Shown one piece after another: positions 45,611 to 56,130 of a DNA stretch of 64,000 bases (within the stretch, counting starts at the first letter, position 1; each line of letters begins with the position of its first letter). Under the pieces are notes generated by a model, which was given only the letters and a program-made list of their open reading frames with translations, did no database searches and was not told the DNA's origin. The position numbers and the translations under genes were made by a program. Source of the DNA: Bradyrhizobium sp. SRS-191 (lineage in GTDB: Bacteria > Pseudomonadota > Alphaproteobacteria > Rhizobiales > Xanthobacteraceae); the NCBI RefSeq assembly GCF_024586915.1, contig NZ_JANBVS010000008.1, forward strand, positions 285,973 through 349,972, read 5' to 3'.

Positions 45611-45740
45611 GGTGGGCAAAGGCGCGCCACGGTGTCTCAGTTGCGTACGATGCCGCTCGCGCCGTGCCCGCCGTGAGGGCGTCGTGTGCGGCTCGATGGT
45701 GGGCACGAGCCGCCTTGCGGCGGCTCTTTGCCCACCCTAC
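45607..45740. repeat. Dispersed repeat with GTAGGGTGGGCAAAG ends, copy 2
   Basis: GTAGGGTGGGCAAAG (45607-45621) and its inverted partner CTTTGCCCACCCTAC (45726-45740). The left end overlaps the hydroxylase stop codon. Same family as 32053-32210, with a similar internal GTGCCC/GGGCAC pair. Confidence 0.78.
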
Positions 45741-45783
45741 GGTCTCTCGCCAATGTCGCGGAGACGGTATTGCTTGAATGAGA

Positions 45784-47079
45784 TTACCGTCCCCGTTCCG
45801 GCACCCGCGTGATCTTGGCTCCCAGCGCATTCAACCTCTCGTCGATGCGCTCGTAGCCGCGTTCGATCTGGTCGGCGTTGTCGATGATCGAGGTGCCCTC
45901 GGCGCAGAGCGCGGCGAGCAGCATGGACATGCCGGCGCGGATGTCGGGAGAGACGACGCGGGCGCCGCGCAGACGGTTCGGGCCGGACACGATGGCGCGG
46001 TGCGGATCGCACAGCACGATGCGGGCGCCCATTGAGATCAGCTTGTCGACGAAGAACATCCGGGACTCGAACATCTTCTCGAACATCAGGATCACGCCCT
46101 CGCATTGCGTGGCGGTGACGATCGCGATCGACATCAAATCGGCGGGGAAGGCCGGCCAGGGCTGGTCTTCCAGCTTCGGCACGTGGCCGCCGAAATCGTC
46201 CCGGATCTTCATGGTCTGGTCGGAAGGCACGACCAAGTCGTCGCCGGAGACCTCGCAGATGATGCCGAGCCGCTCGAAGCCCATGCGGATCGAGCGCAGA
46301 TGCTCGGTGCCGGCGCGCACGATGCGCAGCGGCGAGCGGGTCACCGCGGCGAGCCCGATCAGCGAGCCGACCTCGATGTGGTCGGGCTGGATCGCATAGG
46401 ACGCCTGGCCGAGCGTGCTCGCGCCGTGGATCACCATCGTGTTGGTGCCGATGCCCTCGATGTTGGCGCCGAGCGCGACCAGGAAATGCGCGAGATCCTG
46501 GACATGCGGCTCCGAAGCCGCATTGCGCAGATAGGTCGTGCCATGCGCGGCGACGGCGGCGACCAGCGCGTTCTCGGTGGCGGTGACGCTGGGCTCGTCA
46601 AGGAAGACGTCGGCGCCCTTGAGGCCGGAGGCGCGCAGCTCGATCTTGTCGCTTGCGGTGACTGTGGCGCCGAGCTGCTCGAAGGCGAGGAAATGCGTGT
46701 CGAGACGGCGGCGGCCGATGACGTCGCCGCCGGGGGGCGGCAGCGCCACTTCGCCGCAGCGGGCGAGCAGGGGACCTGCGAGCAGGATCGAGGCCCGAAT
46801 GCGCGCGCAGAGGTCGGGATCGAGATCGGCGGCGCGAATGTCCTTGGCATGGATCGCGAGCCGGTTCCGCCCGCGCCATTCGGCGGAGGCGCCGACCGAG
46901 CGCACCAGCTCCACCAGCGTCTCGGTGTCGCGGATGCGCGGCACGTTGTCGAGCGTGACCGGATGGTCGGTCAGCAGCGCCGCGGCGATGATCGGCAGCG
47001 CCGCGTTCTTGTTGCCCGACGGCTCGATCGCGCCCTTGAGCCGCTGACCGCCCTCGACGATGTATTGAATGGGCGCCAT
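45784..47079 (-). CDS. murA: UDP-GlcNAc 1-carboxyvinyltransferase MurA, Asp in place of catalytic Cys
   Basis: 431-residue EPSP-synthase-fold enzyme that starts peptidoglycan precursor synthesis by transferring enolpyruvate from PEP to UDP-GlcNAc. SGNKNAALPI (with Lys) and the second-domain RGYERIDERLNALGA are typical. In the catalytic loop, the position of E. coli Cys115 (GGCTIGARPVD) reads GGDVIGRRRLD, giving Asp119. Asp here is known from naturally fosfomycin-resistant MurA proteins. ATG 47079 is the family start; the longer frame is a run-in. It ends near the hydroxylase repeat and is convergent with it. Confidence 0.93.
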   Translation of the reverse strand: MAPIQYIVEGGQRLKGAIEPSGNKNAALPIIAAALLTDHPVTLDNVPRIRDTETLVELVRSVGASAEWRGRNRLAIHAKDIRAADLDPDLCARIRASILLAGPLLARCGEVALPPPGGDVIGRRRLDTHFLAFEQLGATVTASDKIELRASGLKGADVFLDEPSVTATENALVAAVAAHGTTYLRNAASEPHVQDLAHFLVALGANIEGIGTNTMVIHGASTLGQASYAIQPDHIEVGSLIGLAAVTRSPLRIVRAGTEHLRSIRMGFERLGIICEVSGDDLVVPSDQTMKIRDDFGGHVPKLEDQPWPAFPADLMSIAIVTATQCEGVILMFEKMFESRMFFVDKLISMGARIVLCDPHRAIVSGPNRLRGARVVSPDIRAGMSMLLAALCAEGTSIIDNADQIERGYERIDERLNALGAKITRVPERGR

Positions 47080-47268
47080 GCGCGAAAGGTCCGTTCTGAG
47101 AGGGTAACAGGGCAACGCCGGGCGGGGCGCAACCCGCATGGTCGAGTGAATAACACGGCTAAGGCGGGCCGGCCACCGGCGCGGCTCGAGCCTGTCCCGG
47201 TCAAATCCCGGCCCGGCGAGGCATTGTGTTCGGTCTCGGGAACGCTGATATTCACGCAAGGAGTCGCC

Positions 47269-47601
47269 ATGACCGATGTGGTCACAGTGTCGGAACGGAA
47301 GGTGCGCGAGACCGCAAGACGGCGGCGGGCGGCGGAGGCCGTCATGACGGGTCTCAGGGCGTTCGCGAAGCGATGCGGCGGCCACTTCATCGTCTTTGGA
47401 TCGGTCGCCCAGCAGCGCCTGTCATTCGACAGCGATTTCGACGTCATCGTCGATGTTCCGCCCGAGCAGGAGGTCGCTGCCGTTGAATTCGTCGAGGACC
47501 TGTGCCGTCAGCATGATCTACCAGCCGATATACATCTCAGGTCTCAGGTGAGCGAGCGCCTGCTGGCGCGCATCGCCGGTCATTCGGTCATCTTGCCATG
47601 A
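47269..47601 (+). CDS. MNT-type nucleotidyltransferase (putative antitoxin)
   Basis: 110-residue nucleotidyltransferase-fold protein. The GSx10DxD catalytic signature is exactly present: GSVAQQRLSFDSDFD in IVFGSVAQQRLSFDSDFDV. AAGGAG stands before ATG 47269. MNT proteins paired with HEPN proteins act as antitoxins, commonly by AMPylating the toxin. It overlaps the next gene by 4 bp (ATGA), consistent with a coupled pair. Confidence 0.88.
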   Translation: MTDVVTVSERKVRETARRRRAAEAVMTGLRAFAKRCGGHFIVFGSVAQQRLSFDSDFDVIVDVPPEQEVAAVEFVEDLCRQHDLPADIHLRSQVSERLLARIAGHSVILP

Positions 47602-48110
47602 GCGATGATCGCTGGAGCGATGTGGAGGCTGACCTGGCCAGTGCCACCAATCAGCTCGGCATGGCAATCCGGACGTTCGAGCGGGGTGGCTTCGATTCCG
47701 ATGATCCCGATACCGCATGGGAGCGTTCGAATGCGTTCCTGCATGGGATGGAAACGGGATACACTCTGCTGGAGAAGGCGATCAAACGCGTTCTCGACAT
47801 CCTTGGTGAGACCAGCCCGTCCGGCGACGCCTGGCATAAGGATCTGATCGACCGGGTCTCCCGGCCGATGCACGGGGACAAAGGCAGGCCAGCCATGTTC
47901 GATGCTGCGCTCCGCCTTGATCTGCTGGAACTGATGAGGATGCGTCACCGTGCCAGGAATGCCGTCTACGACGACTTCGACGCGTCGAAGGCGGGGCCAT
48001 CGGTGGAAGCAGCGGCGCGCGTCCTGCGCCGGATTTCTGGCGCGATCACGCAATTCAAGATCGTCGTCGATCCCGAGCCCGGCAACGACGATGTTGTCGG
48101 GCCGCGCTAG
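47598..48110 (+). CDS. HEPN (HepT-like) protein, putative toxin of MNT/HEPN pair
   Basis: 170-residue helical protein following the MNT gene. FLHGMETGYTLLEKAIKRVLD and the core LLELMRMRHRARNAVYDDFD match the second group of HepT-like proteins (RHxxRxxY with a trailing Asp). HEPN RNases use R-x4-6-H. In this core the sequence is R-HRAR-N, so the expected His looks like Asn. RNase activity is therefore uncertain. It ends 4 bp before the convergent gyrB stop. Confidence 0.75.
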   Translation: MSDDRWSDVEADLASATNQLGMAIRTFERGGFDSDDPDTAWERSNAFLHGMETGYTLLEKAIKRVLDILGETSPSGDAWHKDLIDRVSRPMHGDKGRPAMFDAALRLDLLELMRMRHRARNAVYDDFDASKAGPSVEAAARVLRRISGAITQFKIVVDPEPGNDDVVGPR

Positions 48111-48114
48111 AGGG

Positions 48115-50553
<2,439 letters not shown>

Positions 50554-50670
50554 GTGAGGCCTTTGAAGGGGTCCCGTAGGGCGAGGTCGCGCTGGGGTGC
50601 TGAGAACGCTATTTGTGCCATGAAAGACGGGGCGCGCCTAGCGCAAAAAGGCGTGTCCTAAGACATTGAA

Positions 50671-50698
50671 GAAATAGGTTTTTTTAACGGTTTTTCAA
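50671..50698 (-). promoter_or_regulatory. Candidate gyrB promoter
   Basis: On the minus strand TTGAAA (50698-50693) is 16 bp from TATTTC (50676-50671), upstream of gyrB by about 120 bp and in an A/T-rich stretch unusual for the region. Weak match; no further support. Confidence 0.3.
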
Positions 50699-50806
50699 GC
50701 CGTTCGGGAGCCCTCTTCGAGGCCTGCGAAACGCCGATTCGGACGGCTTTTGGGAGGTGTCCGGAAGGCGCCTCGAAACGCCGCTCCGGAGGGCCTTCCA
50801 GTGCGT

Positions 50807-50830
50807 CAGGCCGCCCGTTGGGGCGGCCTG
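50807..50830. terminator. Perfect 10-bp hairpin downstream of the secreted-protein gene
   Basis: CAGGCCGCCC (50807-50816) and GGGCGGCCTG (50821-50830) with a GTTG loop. It lies 42 bp past the stop of the minus-strand gene. No T-run follows in that direction, so a factor-independent terminator is only possible. A perfect palindrome GAGCGTTCGAACGCTC overlaps that gene's stop at 50858-50873. Confidence 0.45.
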
Positions 50831-50871
50831 GAGCAGGGTCTCGATCGGTTGTGAACGGAGCGTTCGAACGC

Positions 50872-53016
50872 TCAGTACAGCGGCAGCGGCAGGGCCTGTC
50901 CGGTCGGGCCGACCATCAGGCCCCAGACATCGCCGGCGCCGATCTCGATGGTGTCGTTGAAGGGAGCGCGGCTGCCGGTCCTGACCTCGTAGCGGTACTT
51001 GCCGGGTGGCAAATCGAGCAGCGGGCCCCTGGGCGTCTTCGGGCTGCCGGTGCCGGCTAAGATCTTGACCGTCTGCTTGTTGATCGTCAGCACCGCGTCG
51101 GTCTCGCCGACATTGCCGAGCATCAGCTTGGCCTGGCCGGGCTTCGGCAGGATCTCGGCCTTCGCCGCGGCGTCCGTGTTCTTCTGCACCAGATTGACCG
51201 AGGTCTCACCCCTGGCGCGGCCGAGCGTCAGGACGGCGGGCCCTTGCGGCGAGGCGAAGGCGAGCCGTGCCTTGTCGGCTCCGGTCTGCGCCCCCTCGGA
51301 CTTCTCCCGCCATCCGAGCTTCGTCAGCTCGGCGCGGTAGAACGCCAGCACGGCACTCAGCTCGGCCGGCACGCTGGCCTCGAGCTGGAAGCGGACCGGC
51401 TGATCGAAGCCAGGGGCCTTCGACGTCGACAGCGAGGTCGCGCTGCGCTCCTTCGGCACCGGCAGCGCGGAGGACGGATCGGCTTCGAGCGGCGTGGCGT
51501 CCTTGGCCGGCTGCGCGGCGGCGGCCGGCTTGGCGGCCGCGATCAGGCCGGTGCCATCGGCCGTCACGTTCACCTTCGGACCCATCTGCATGATCGTGAA
51601 GCTGACCGACTTGCCCTTCGCGGCAAACTCCAGGTGAGCCATGGTCGGATTGTCGATCACGGTCGGCGCTTCCTTGTAGCCGGCCGCCTTCAGGGTCGAG
51701 CGGAAGAAGCCGGCGAGCGCCTTCACCGATGAGCTGGATTTGAACTCCAGCCGGCCCTGGCTGCCGTCGAACTCGACGGCCTCTGCGGTCTCGGGCAGCG
51801 CGATCGGCGCGGGATTGTCGGCCAGCGTCTTGACCGGTGCATCCGACATCGCGCCGGCCTGCTGCGCGCGGCGCGCCTCGTCGGCGGCGATCACCTGCTT
51901 GGCCATCGCGGCGGCGTCGGCCATGAACTTGTCGTCGGCGTCCTTCTTGGCCTTGGCGCGCGCGGCCAGCGCCGCTTCGGTCGCGCGCATCGAGATCTCG
52001 ACCATGGTGAGATCGTAGCTGCGCGACAGTTTGAGCGTCCCGGTCTCCTCGGCGGAGGCCACCTTGAGCGTCACGTCGTCAGGCGTGCCCGGCAGGGCCG
52101 TATCGATCCGGAAGCCGCGAGCGGGCAGCTCACGCGTGTAGAAGGCGAGCACCGTCGGCAGCTCGGCGATCACGGCGCCCTTGGCCTGCCGGTTCGCGGA
52201 GGTCGCGCTGCCGAGGCTCTGCGACGATTTGGTCGGCTTCGGCATCGGCAGGCCGGCGCGGTCGTCGCCGGCTTCGAGCTGGGCCGGAAGTGCGAATGGC
52301 GCGATGCGGATCTCGACATTGGTCTTGCCGTCGGCCCGCCGGGTCAGCGTCAGCATCACCGGATTCTGGCGGCGTGGGCCGTCGTCAGCAACGCGGTTGT
52401 AGAAGGCGCGCACACCGTTCGGCGTGGCCTCGCTGAGATCCGCATTCGGCCAGCGCGCCGCGGCGTCAGCCGTCAGCGGCTGCCAGCCGGTCGCGGTCAT
52501 TTCCTTTGCGAAGAACGCCTGCGTCGCGTCGAGTGCCAGCGGCACGACGCAGGACAGATAAGGCCGGGTTTCATCGAACACGATGTCGGTGGCGCCGTCG
52601 GGGAACGGCAGATCGGCGTAGATCCGCTGCGGCGAGTAGCTCACCTCCGACAGATCCATGCGCCCGCCGCTGCCGGTGAAGGAGACAGATAGTCCCTGCT
52701 TGCCCTTCTTGTAGTTGAGCGTGGTGTTGCGCTCCTCCAGCGGGCGGATGTAGCGCACCCAGCCGTCAGCGCTGAGTACCTGCTGCGTGGCGGCATTGGT
52801 CGCCGCGGGCGGTATCGGCAGGCGGTAGACGACGCGGTAGCGATCGGGGCGGGAGGTGTCTTCGACGGCGCCCTCGGCGCGCGGCAGCGCGTGGACATCG
52901 ACGATGGCGTCGTCGGCGCGCGCAGGGAGAGCGCCGCTCGCGAGCAGCAACAAGCCGCAGGCCAACAGATGCAGGCGCGGTGTGGCGATGGCCTGCGGCC
53001 AAAGCTTGGACATCAC
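50872..53016 (-). CDS. Secreted multi-module hypothetical protein
   Basis: 714-residue protein with a signal peptide (LHLLACGLLLLASGALPARA). It carries at least four and perhaps five related modules, each starting with a helix like VLAFYRAELTKLGWREK (also VLAFYTRELPARGFRI, LAGFFRSTLKAAGYKE, TQAFFAKEMTATGWQP) and then short strands. An Ala/Lys-rich coiled-coil-like linker lies around 360-400, and a C-terminal domain has TINKQTVKILAGTGSPKTP. I do not recognise a family; an envelope-associated role is plausible. It lies between recF and gyrB on the same strand. Start ATG 53016 or 53013. Confidence 0.8.
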   Translation of the reverse strand: MMSKLWPQAIATPRLHLLACGLLLLASGALPARADDAIVDVHALPRAEGAVEDTSRPDRYRVVYRLPIPPAATNAATQQVLSADGWVRYIRPLEERNTTLNYKKGKQGLSVSFTGSGGRMDLSEVSYSPQRIYADLPFPDGATDIVFDETRPYLSCVVPLALDATQAFFAKEMTATGWQPLTADAAARWPNADLSEATPNGVRAFYNRVADDGPRRQNPVMLTLTRRADGKTNVEIRIAPFALPAQLEAGDDRAGLPMPKPTKSSQSLGSATSANRQAKGAVIAELPTVLAFYTRELPARGFRIDTALPGTPDDVTLKVASAEETGTLKLSRSYDLTMVEISMRATEAALAARAKAKKDADDKFMADAAAMAKQVIAADEARRAQQAGAMSDAPVKTLADNPAPIALPETAEAVEFDGSQGRLEFKSSSSVKALAGFFRSTLKAAGYKEAPTVIDNPTMAHLEFAAKGKSVSFTIMQMGPKVNVTADGTGLIAAAKPAAAAQPAKDATPLEADPSSALPVPKERSATSLSTSKAPGFDQPVRFQLEASVPAELSAVLAFYRAELTKLGWREKSEGAQTGADKARLAFASPQGPAVLTLGRARGETSVNLVQKNTDAAAKAEILPKPGQAKLMLGNVGETDAVLTINKQTVKILAGTGSPKTPRGPLLDLPPGKYRYEVRTGSRAPFNDTIEIGAGDVWGLMVGPTGQALPLPLY

Positions 53017-53132
53017 AGATCTCCAGGATTTCGATTGAGGCGCGTGCGCCTGCGAGCTGACGGAGGATGCCGTTGGCCATCCACCGACTGCTAGTCGGGC
53101 CTGGGAACTGATAGGTTCAACGGCGGAATGAG

Positions 53133-54269
53133 TTACCGCCGCGCGCTGATGCGGCCGCCTTCGACGTCGAAGATCTCGCCGAGCTCACGCAGCTCCGCGA
53201 ACGCGGCGGGATCGGCGCCGGTCAGCCACACCTGGGCACCGAGCGTGCCGAGCTCGGCGAACAACGCGGTGCGGCGGCCGGGATCGAGATGCGCGACGAT
53301 CTCGTCGAGCAGCAGCATCGGCACGATGCCGGTGGTCTCGGCGACCAGGGTCGCATGCGCGAGGATCAGGCCGATCAAGAGCGCCTTCTGCTCGCCGGTC
53401 GAGGCGTCGCGCGCCGGCATGTTCTTCGGCGCGTAGATGACGTGCAGGTCGGTGAGATGCGGCCCATCGAGCGTCCGTCCTGCCGCGGCGTCGCGCGCGC
53501 GGTTGTCACGCAGCATCGCGCGGTAGCGGTCCTCGACGGCGAGCGCGGACTCCGTGAGCAGCGCATTCTCCATCCAGCCGTCGAGCGCGATCTCGGCGGA
53601 GGGAAAGGCCGACGCCGCACCGCGCTGGCGCAGCATCGCAGCGAGCTTCACGGCGGTCTGGCCGCGGCTCGCGGCGACGGCGACCGCGAGCTCCGCAGTC
53701 TCGCGCTCGATGGCGTCGCACCAATGGTCGTCGAAATTGCGCACCTCGAGCAGCCGGTTGCGCGAGCGCAACGAGCGCTCCAGCGCCGAGACGCGGCTGG
53801 AATGCTCGCTGTCGATCGCCAGGACCAGGCGGTCGAAGAAGCGGCGCCGCTCGGAGGCCGAGCCCATGAACAGCCCGTCCATCGCCGGCGTCAGCCAAAC
53901 CATGCGGATGTGATCGCCGAACGCGGCGGCCGAGCCGACCGGCTCGCGGTCGATGCGGCAGCGGCGCGTGGTGCTGGCATCGCTGCGCGGCGGCTCGATG
54001 CCGGTACCGAAGGTGGTCAGTCCCAGCGCGCCCTCGACCTCGGCCGAGACCGCCCATGAGCCGTCGCCCTGATTGTCGGCGACATCCTCCAGAGTGGCCC
54101 GGCGCAGCCCACGGCCCGGCGCGAAGAACGAGATCGCCTCCAGACAATTGGTCTTGCCGGCGCCATTGGCCCCCACCAGCGCCACCATGTCCGCCTGCAC
54201 GCTCACGCTCGCCGCGCGATAGCTGCGGAAGTGCGTCAGCGACAGGCGGTTGATGCGAGAGGGGGTCAT
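53133..54269 (-). CDS. recF: DNA replication/repair protein RecF
   Basis: 378-residue SMC-like ATPase that loads RecA on gapped DNA. Walker A is GANGAGKTNCLEAISFF and the opening INRLSLTHFRSYRAA is typical. The ABC signature and Walker B lie in the C-terminal part (STGEQKALLIGLILA and MLLLDEIVAHLD). ATG 54269 is preferred over the upstream extension to 54299, which runs into the inverted repeat. Here recF is separated from dnaN by the GIY-YIG unit. Confidence 0.95.
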   Translation of the reverse strand: MTPSRINRLSLTHFRSYRAASVSVQADMVALVGANGAGKTNCLEAISFFAPGRGLRRATLEDVADNQGDGSWAVSAEVEGALGLTTFGTGIEPPRSDASTTRRCRIDREPVGSAAAFGDHIRMVWLTPAMDGLFMGSASERRRFFDRLVLAIDSEHSSRVSALERSLRSRNRLLEVRNFDDHWCDAIERETAELAVAVAASRGQTAVKLAAMLRQRGAASAFPSAEIALDGWMENALLTESALAVEDRYRAMLRDNRARDAAAGRTLDGPHLTDLHVIYAPKNMPARDASTGEQKALLIGLILAHATLVAETTGIVPMLLLDEIVAHLDPGRRTALFAELGTLGAQVWLTGADPAAFAELRELGEIFDVEGGRISARR

Positions 54270-54294
54270 TGAAGGAGTTATAAAGCCCAATTCT

Positions 54295-54660
54295 GTCATT
54301 GCCGGGCTCGACCCGGCAATCCATCATCCGCGTCAGCGGACGATCTCATCATATAGGTCTCGCCAATCCGGATTGCCTGCGACGATCAGGTCGATCTTCC
54401 ATTCACGTGACCAGTGCTTGATGTTCTTCTCACGCTGCAGCGCTGCAGCGATCGTCTCATGCGCCTCGAAGTAGACCAGCAGCTTGATGCGGTAGCGCCG
54501 CGTAAAGCTCTCGGCGAGACCCTCGCGGTGCTCATGGATCCGCCGTACAAGATCGTTGGTCACGCCGACATAGAGCGTGCCTCCGGGCTTGCTGGCGAGA
54601 ATGTAGACCCAGTAGGTCATTTGAAGGGATGGATGGCCGGGTCAAGCCCGGCCATGACAG
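54295..54660. mobile_element. GIY-YIG nuclease gene flanked by inverted repeats
   Basis: Left end TGTCATTGCCGGGCTCGACC (54295 on) and right end, in inverted orientation, TGTCATGGCCGGGCTTGACC. The arms are about 32 bp and closely similar. Between them lies one nuclease gene. The unit interrupts the recF-dnaN junction. The same arms without a gene occur at 32838-32925. Mobility is inferred; target-site duplication cannot be judged. Confidence 0.6.
54333..54620 (-). CDS. GIY-YIG family nuclease
   Basis: 95-residue single-domain protein of the UvrC-N/URI type. The GIY-YIG element is YWVYILASKPGGTLYVGVT with both Tyr. The catalytic Arg is in RRIHEHREG, Tyr/Lys in RYRIKLLVYFEAHE, and the metal-binding Glu is expected in REKNIKHW. 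Small GIY-YIG proteins of this type occur in many copies in Bradyrhizobium genomes and are of unknown role. It is flanked by inverted repeats. Confidence 0.9.
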   Translation of the reverse strand: MTYWVYILASKPGGTLYVGVTNDLVRRIHEHREGLAESFTRRYRIKLLVYFEAHETIAAALQREKNIKHWSREWKIDLIVAGNPDWRDLYDEIVR

Positions 54661-54704
54661 AGTTACCTCAATTTCGCTGCGGGAAACGAGCAGCAGAACC
54701 AAAC

Positions 54705-55823
54705 TCACACCCGCATCGGCATCAGCACGTACAACGCGTTCCTGTTGTCGCGGTCCTGGATCAAGGTCGGCGAGCCCGGGTCGGCCAGCCTGAGCACCGC
54801 GACCTCGCCCTCGATCTGGGCGGCGATGTCGAGCAGATAGCGCGAGTTGAAGCCGATATCGAGCGCGTCGGCGGCGTACTCGACCTCGAGCTCTTCCGTC
54901 GCGCTGCCGGAATCCGGATTGGTCACCGACAGCACCAGCTTGCCGGGGGCGAGCGCCAGCTTCACCGCGCGGCCGCGCTCGGAGGAGATGGTGGAGACGC
55001 GGTCGACGGCCGCGGCGAAGTCGGCCTTGTCGACGACGAGTTCCTTGTCGTTGTTCTGCGGAATGACGCGGCCATAGTCCGGGAAGGTGCCGTCGATCAG
55101 CTTGGAGGTCAGCACCACCTGTCCCAAGGTGAAGCGGATCTTGCCCTGCGACAGCTCGATCTTGATCTCGCTGTCATTGTCCTCGATCAGCCGCTGCACC
55201 TCGCCGACGGTCTTGCGCGGCACGATGACGCCGGGCATCTCGGCCGCGCCGGCCGGCTGCGGCAGGTCGACCTGGGCGAGGCGGTGGCCGTCGGTGGCGA
55301 CCGCGCGCAAGGTGGGCTGCTTGGCATTGCCGCCGGCATGCAGATAGATGCCGTTCAAATAATAACGCGTCTCCTCGGTCGAGATCGCGAACTGCGTGCG
55401 GTCGATCAGGCTCTTGATGTCCTTGGCGGGAACGCCGAAGGCGTGAGTCATCTCGCCCGCGGCGAGATCCGGGAAGTCGCTCTCGGGCAAGGTCTGCAGG
55501 GTGAACTTGGAACGGCCGGCGCGGATCGCCAGCACCGCGCGCTCGCCATCGCTCTCCAGCACGATCTGCGAGCCGTCCGGCAGCTTGCGCACGATGTCGT
55601 AGAACATGTGCGCCGGGACGGTGGTGGAACCTGCGGTCGCAGTCTCGGCCGCCAGCGTTTCCGTCACTTCGAGGTCGAGGTCTGTGGCGCGCAGCGACAG
55701 CCGGGCATTCTCGGCGCGGACCAGAACGTTACCCAGGATTGGGATCGTGTTCCTCCGCTCGACCACGCGATGGACGTGGCCCAGCGACTTCAGCAGCTGC
55801 GCGCGTTCGACGGTCACCTTCAT
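54705..55823 (-). CDS. dnaN: DNA polymerase III subunit beta (sliding clamp)
   Basis: 372-residue three-domain clamp. MKVTVERAQLLKSLGHVHRVVERRNTIPIL and the C-terminal PMRV end are typical. ATG 55823 is chosen; the frame upstream to 56066 lies in the intergenic region and is not conserved in kind. The clamp tethers polymerase III to DNA. It lies downstream of dnaA on the same strand, with 307 bp between them. Confidence 0.97.
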   Translation of the reverse strand: MKVTVERAQLLKSLGHVHRVVERRNTIPILGNVLVRAENARLSLRATDLDLEVTETLAAETATAGSTTVPAHMFYDIVRKLPDGSQIVLESDGERAVLAIRAGRSKFTLQTLPESDFPDLAAGEMTHAFGVPAKDIKSLIDRTQFAISTEETRYYLNGIYLHAGGNAKQPTLRAVATDGHRLAQVDLPQPAGAAEMPGVIVPRKTVGEVQRLIEDNDSEIKIELSQGKIRFTLGQVVLTSKLIDGTFPDYGRVIPQNNDKELVVDKADFAAAVDRVSTISSERGRAVKLALAPGKLVLSVTNPDSGSATEELEVEYAADALDIGFNSRYLLDIAAQIEGEVAVLRLADPGSPTLIQDRDNRNALYVLMPMRV

Positions 55824-56130
55824 TGCACTATCCCGCCCGTTCCCAACTGAGCTCGTCCTGGAATGCCGGCGGGCTGGAACAGCGCCGCGGCCGATGGCAC
55901 CTCGCCGCCCGAACAGCGCTTTTTCAGCGTCCAGGAGCGTGAGGGGGAGGCGTAAAGTGGCGCGGATGAGGCCCGAGCGCAAGGGATTGCGGGCCGATTT
56001 CCCATGTTTCGGCAGGCGTTTCGGCGCGCCGGGGAGCTGATCGAAGGGCGTTGGTTTGGCAGGCAACCGCGGCTGGGGCCGGACCTTCTGTCCGCACCCC
56101 CTTGCCGATCGGGCTGGCCGTGCGGATGAA
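55824..56130. other. Intergenic region between dnaA and dnaN
   Basis: 307 bp that probably hold a dnaN promoter. I see no clear -35/-10 pair, repeat or RNA. Confidence 0.5.
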
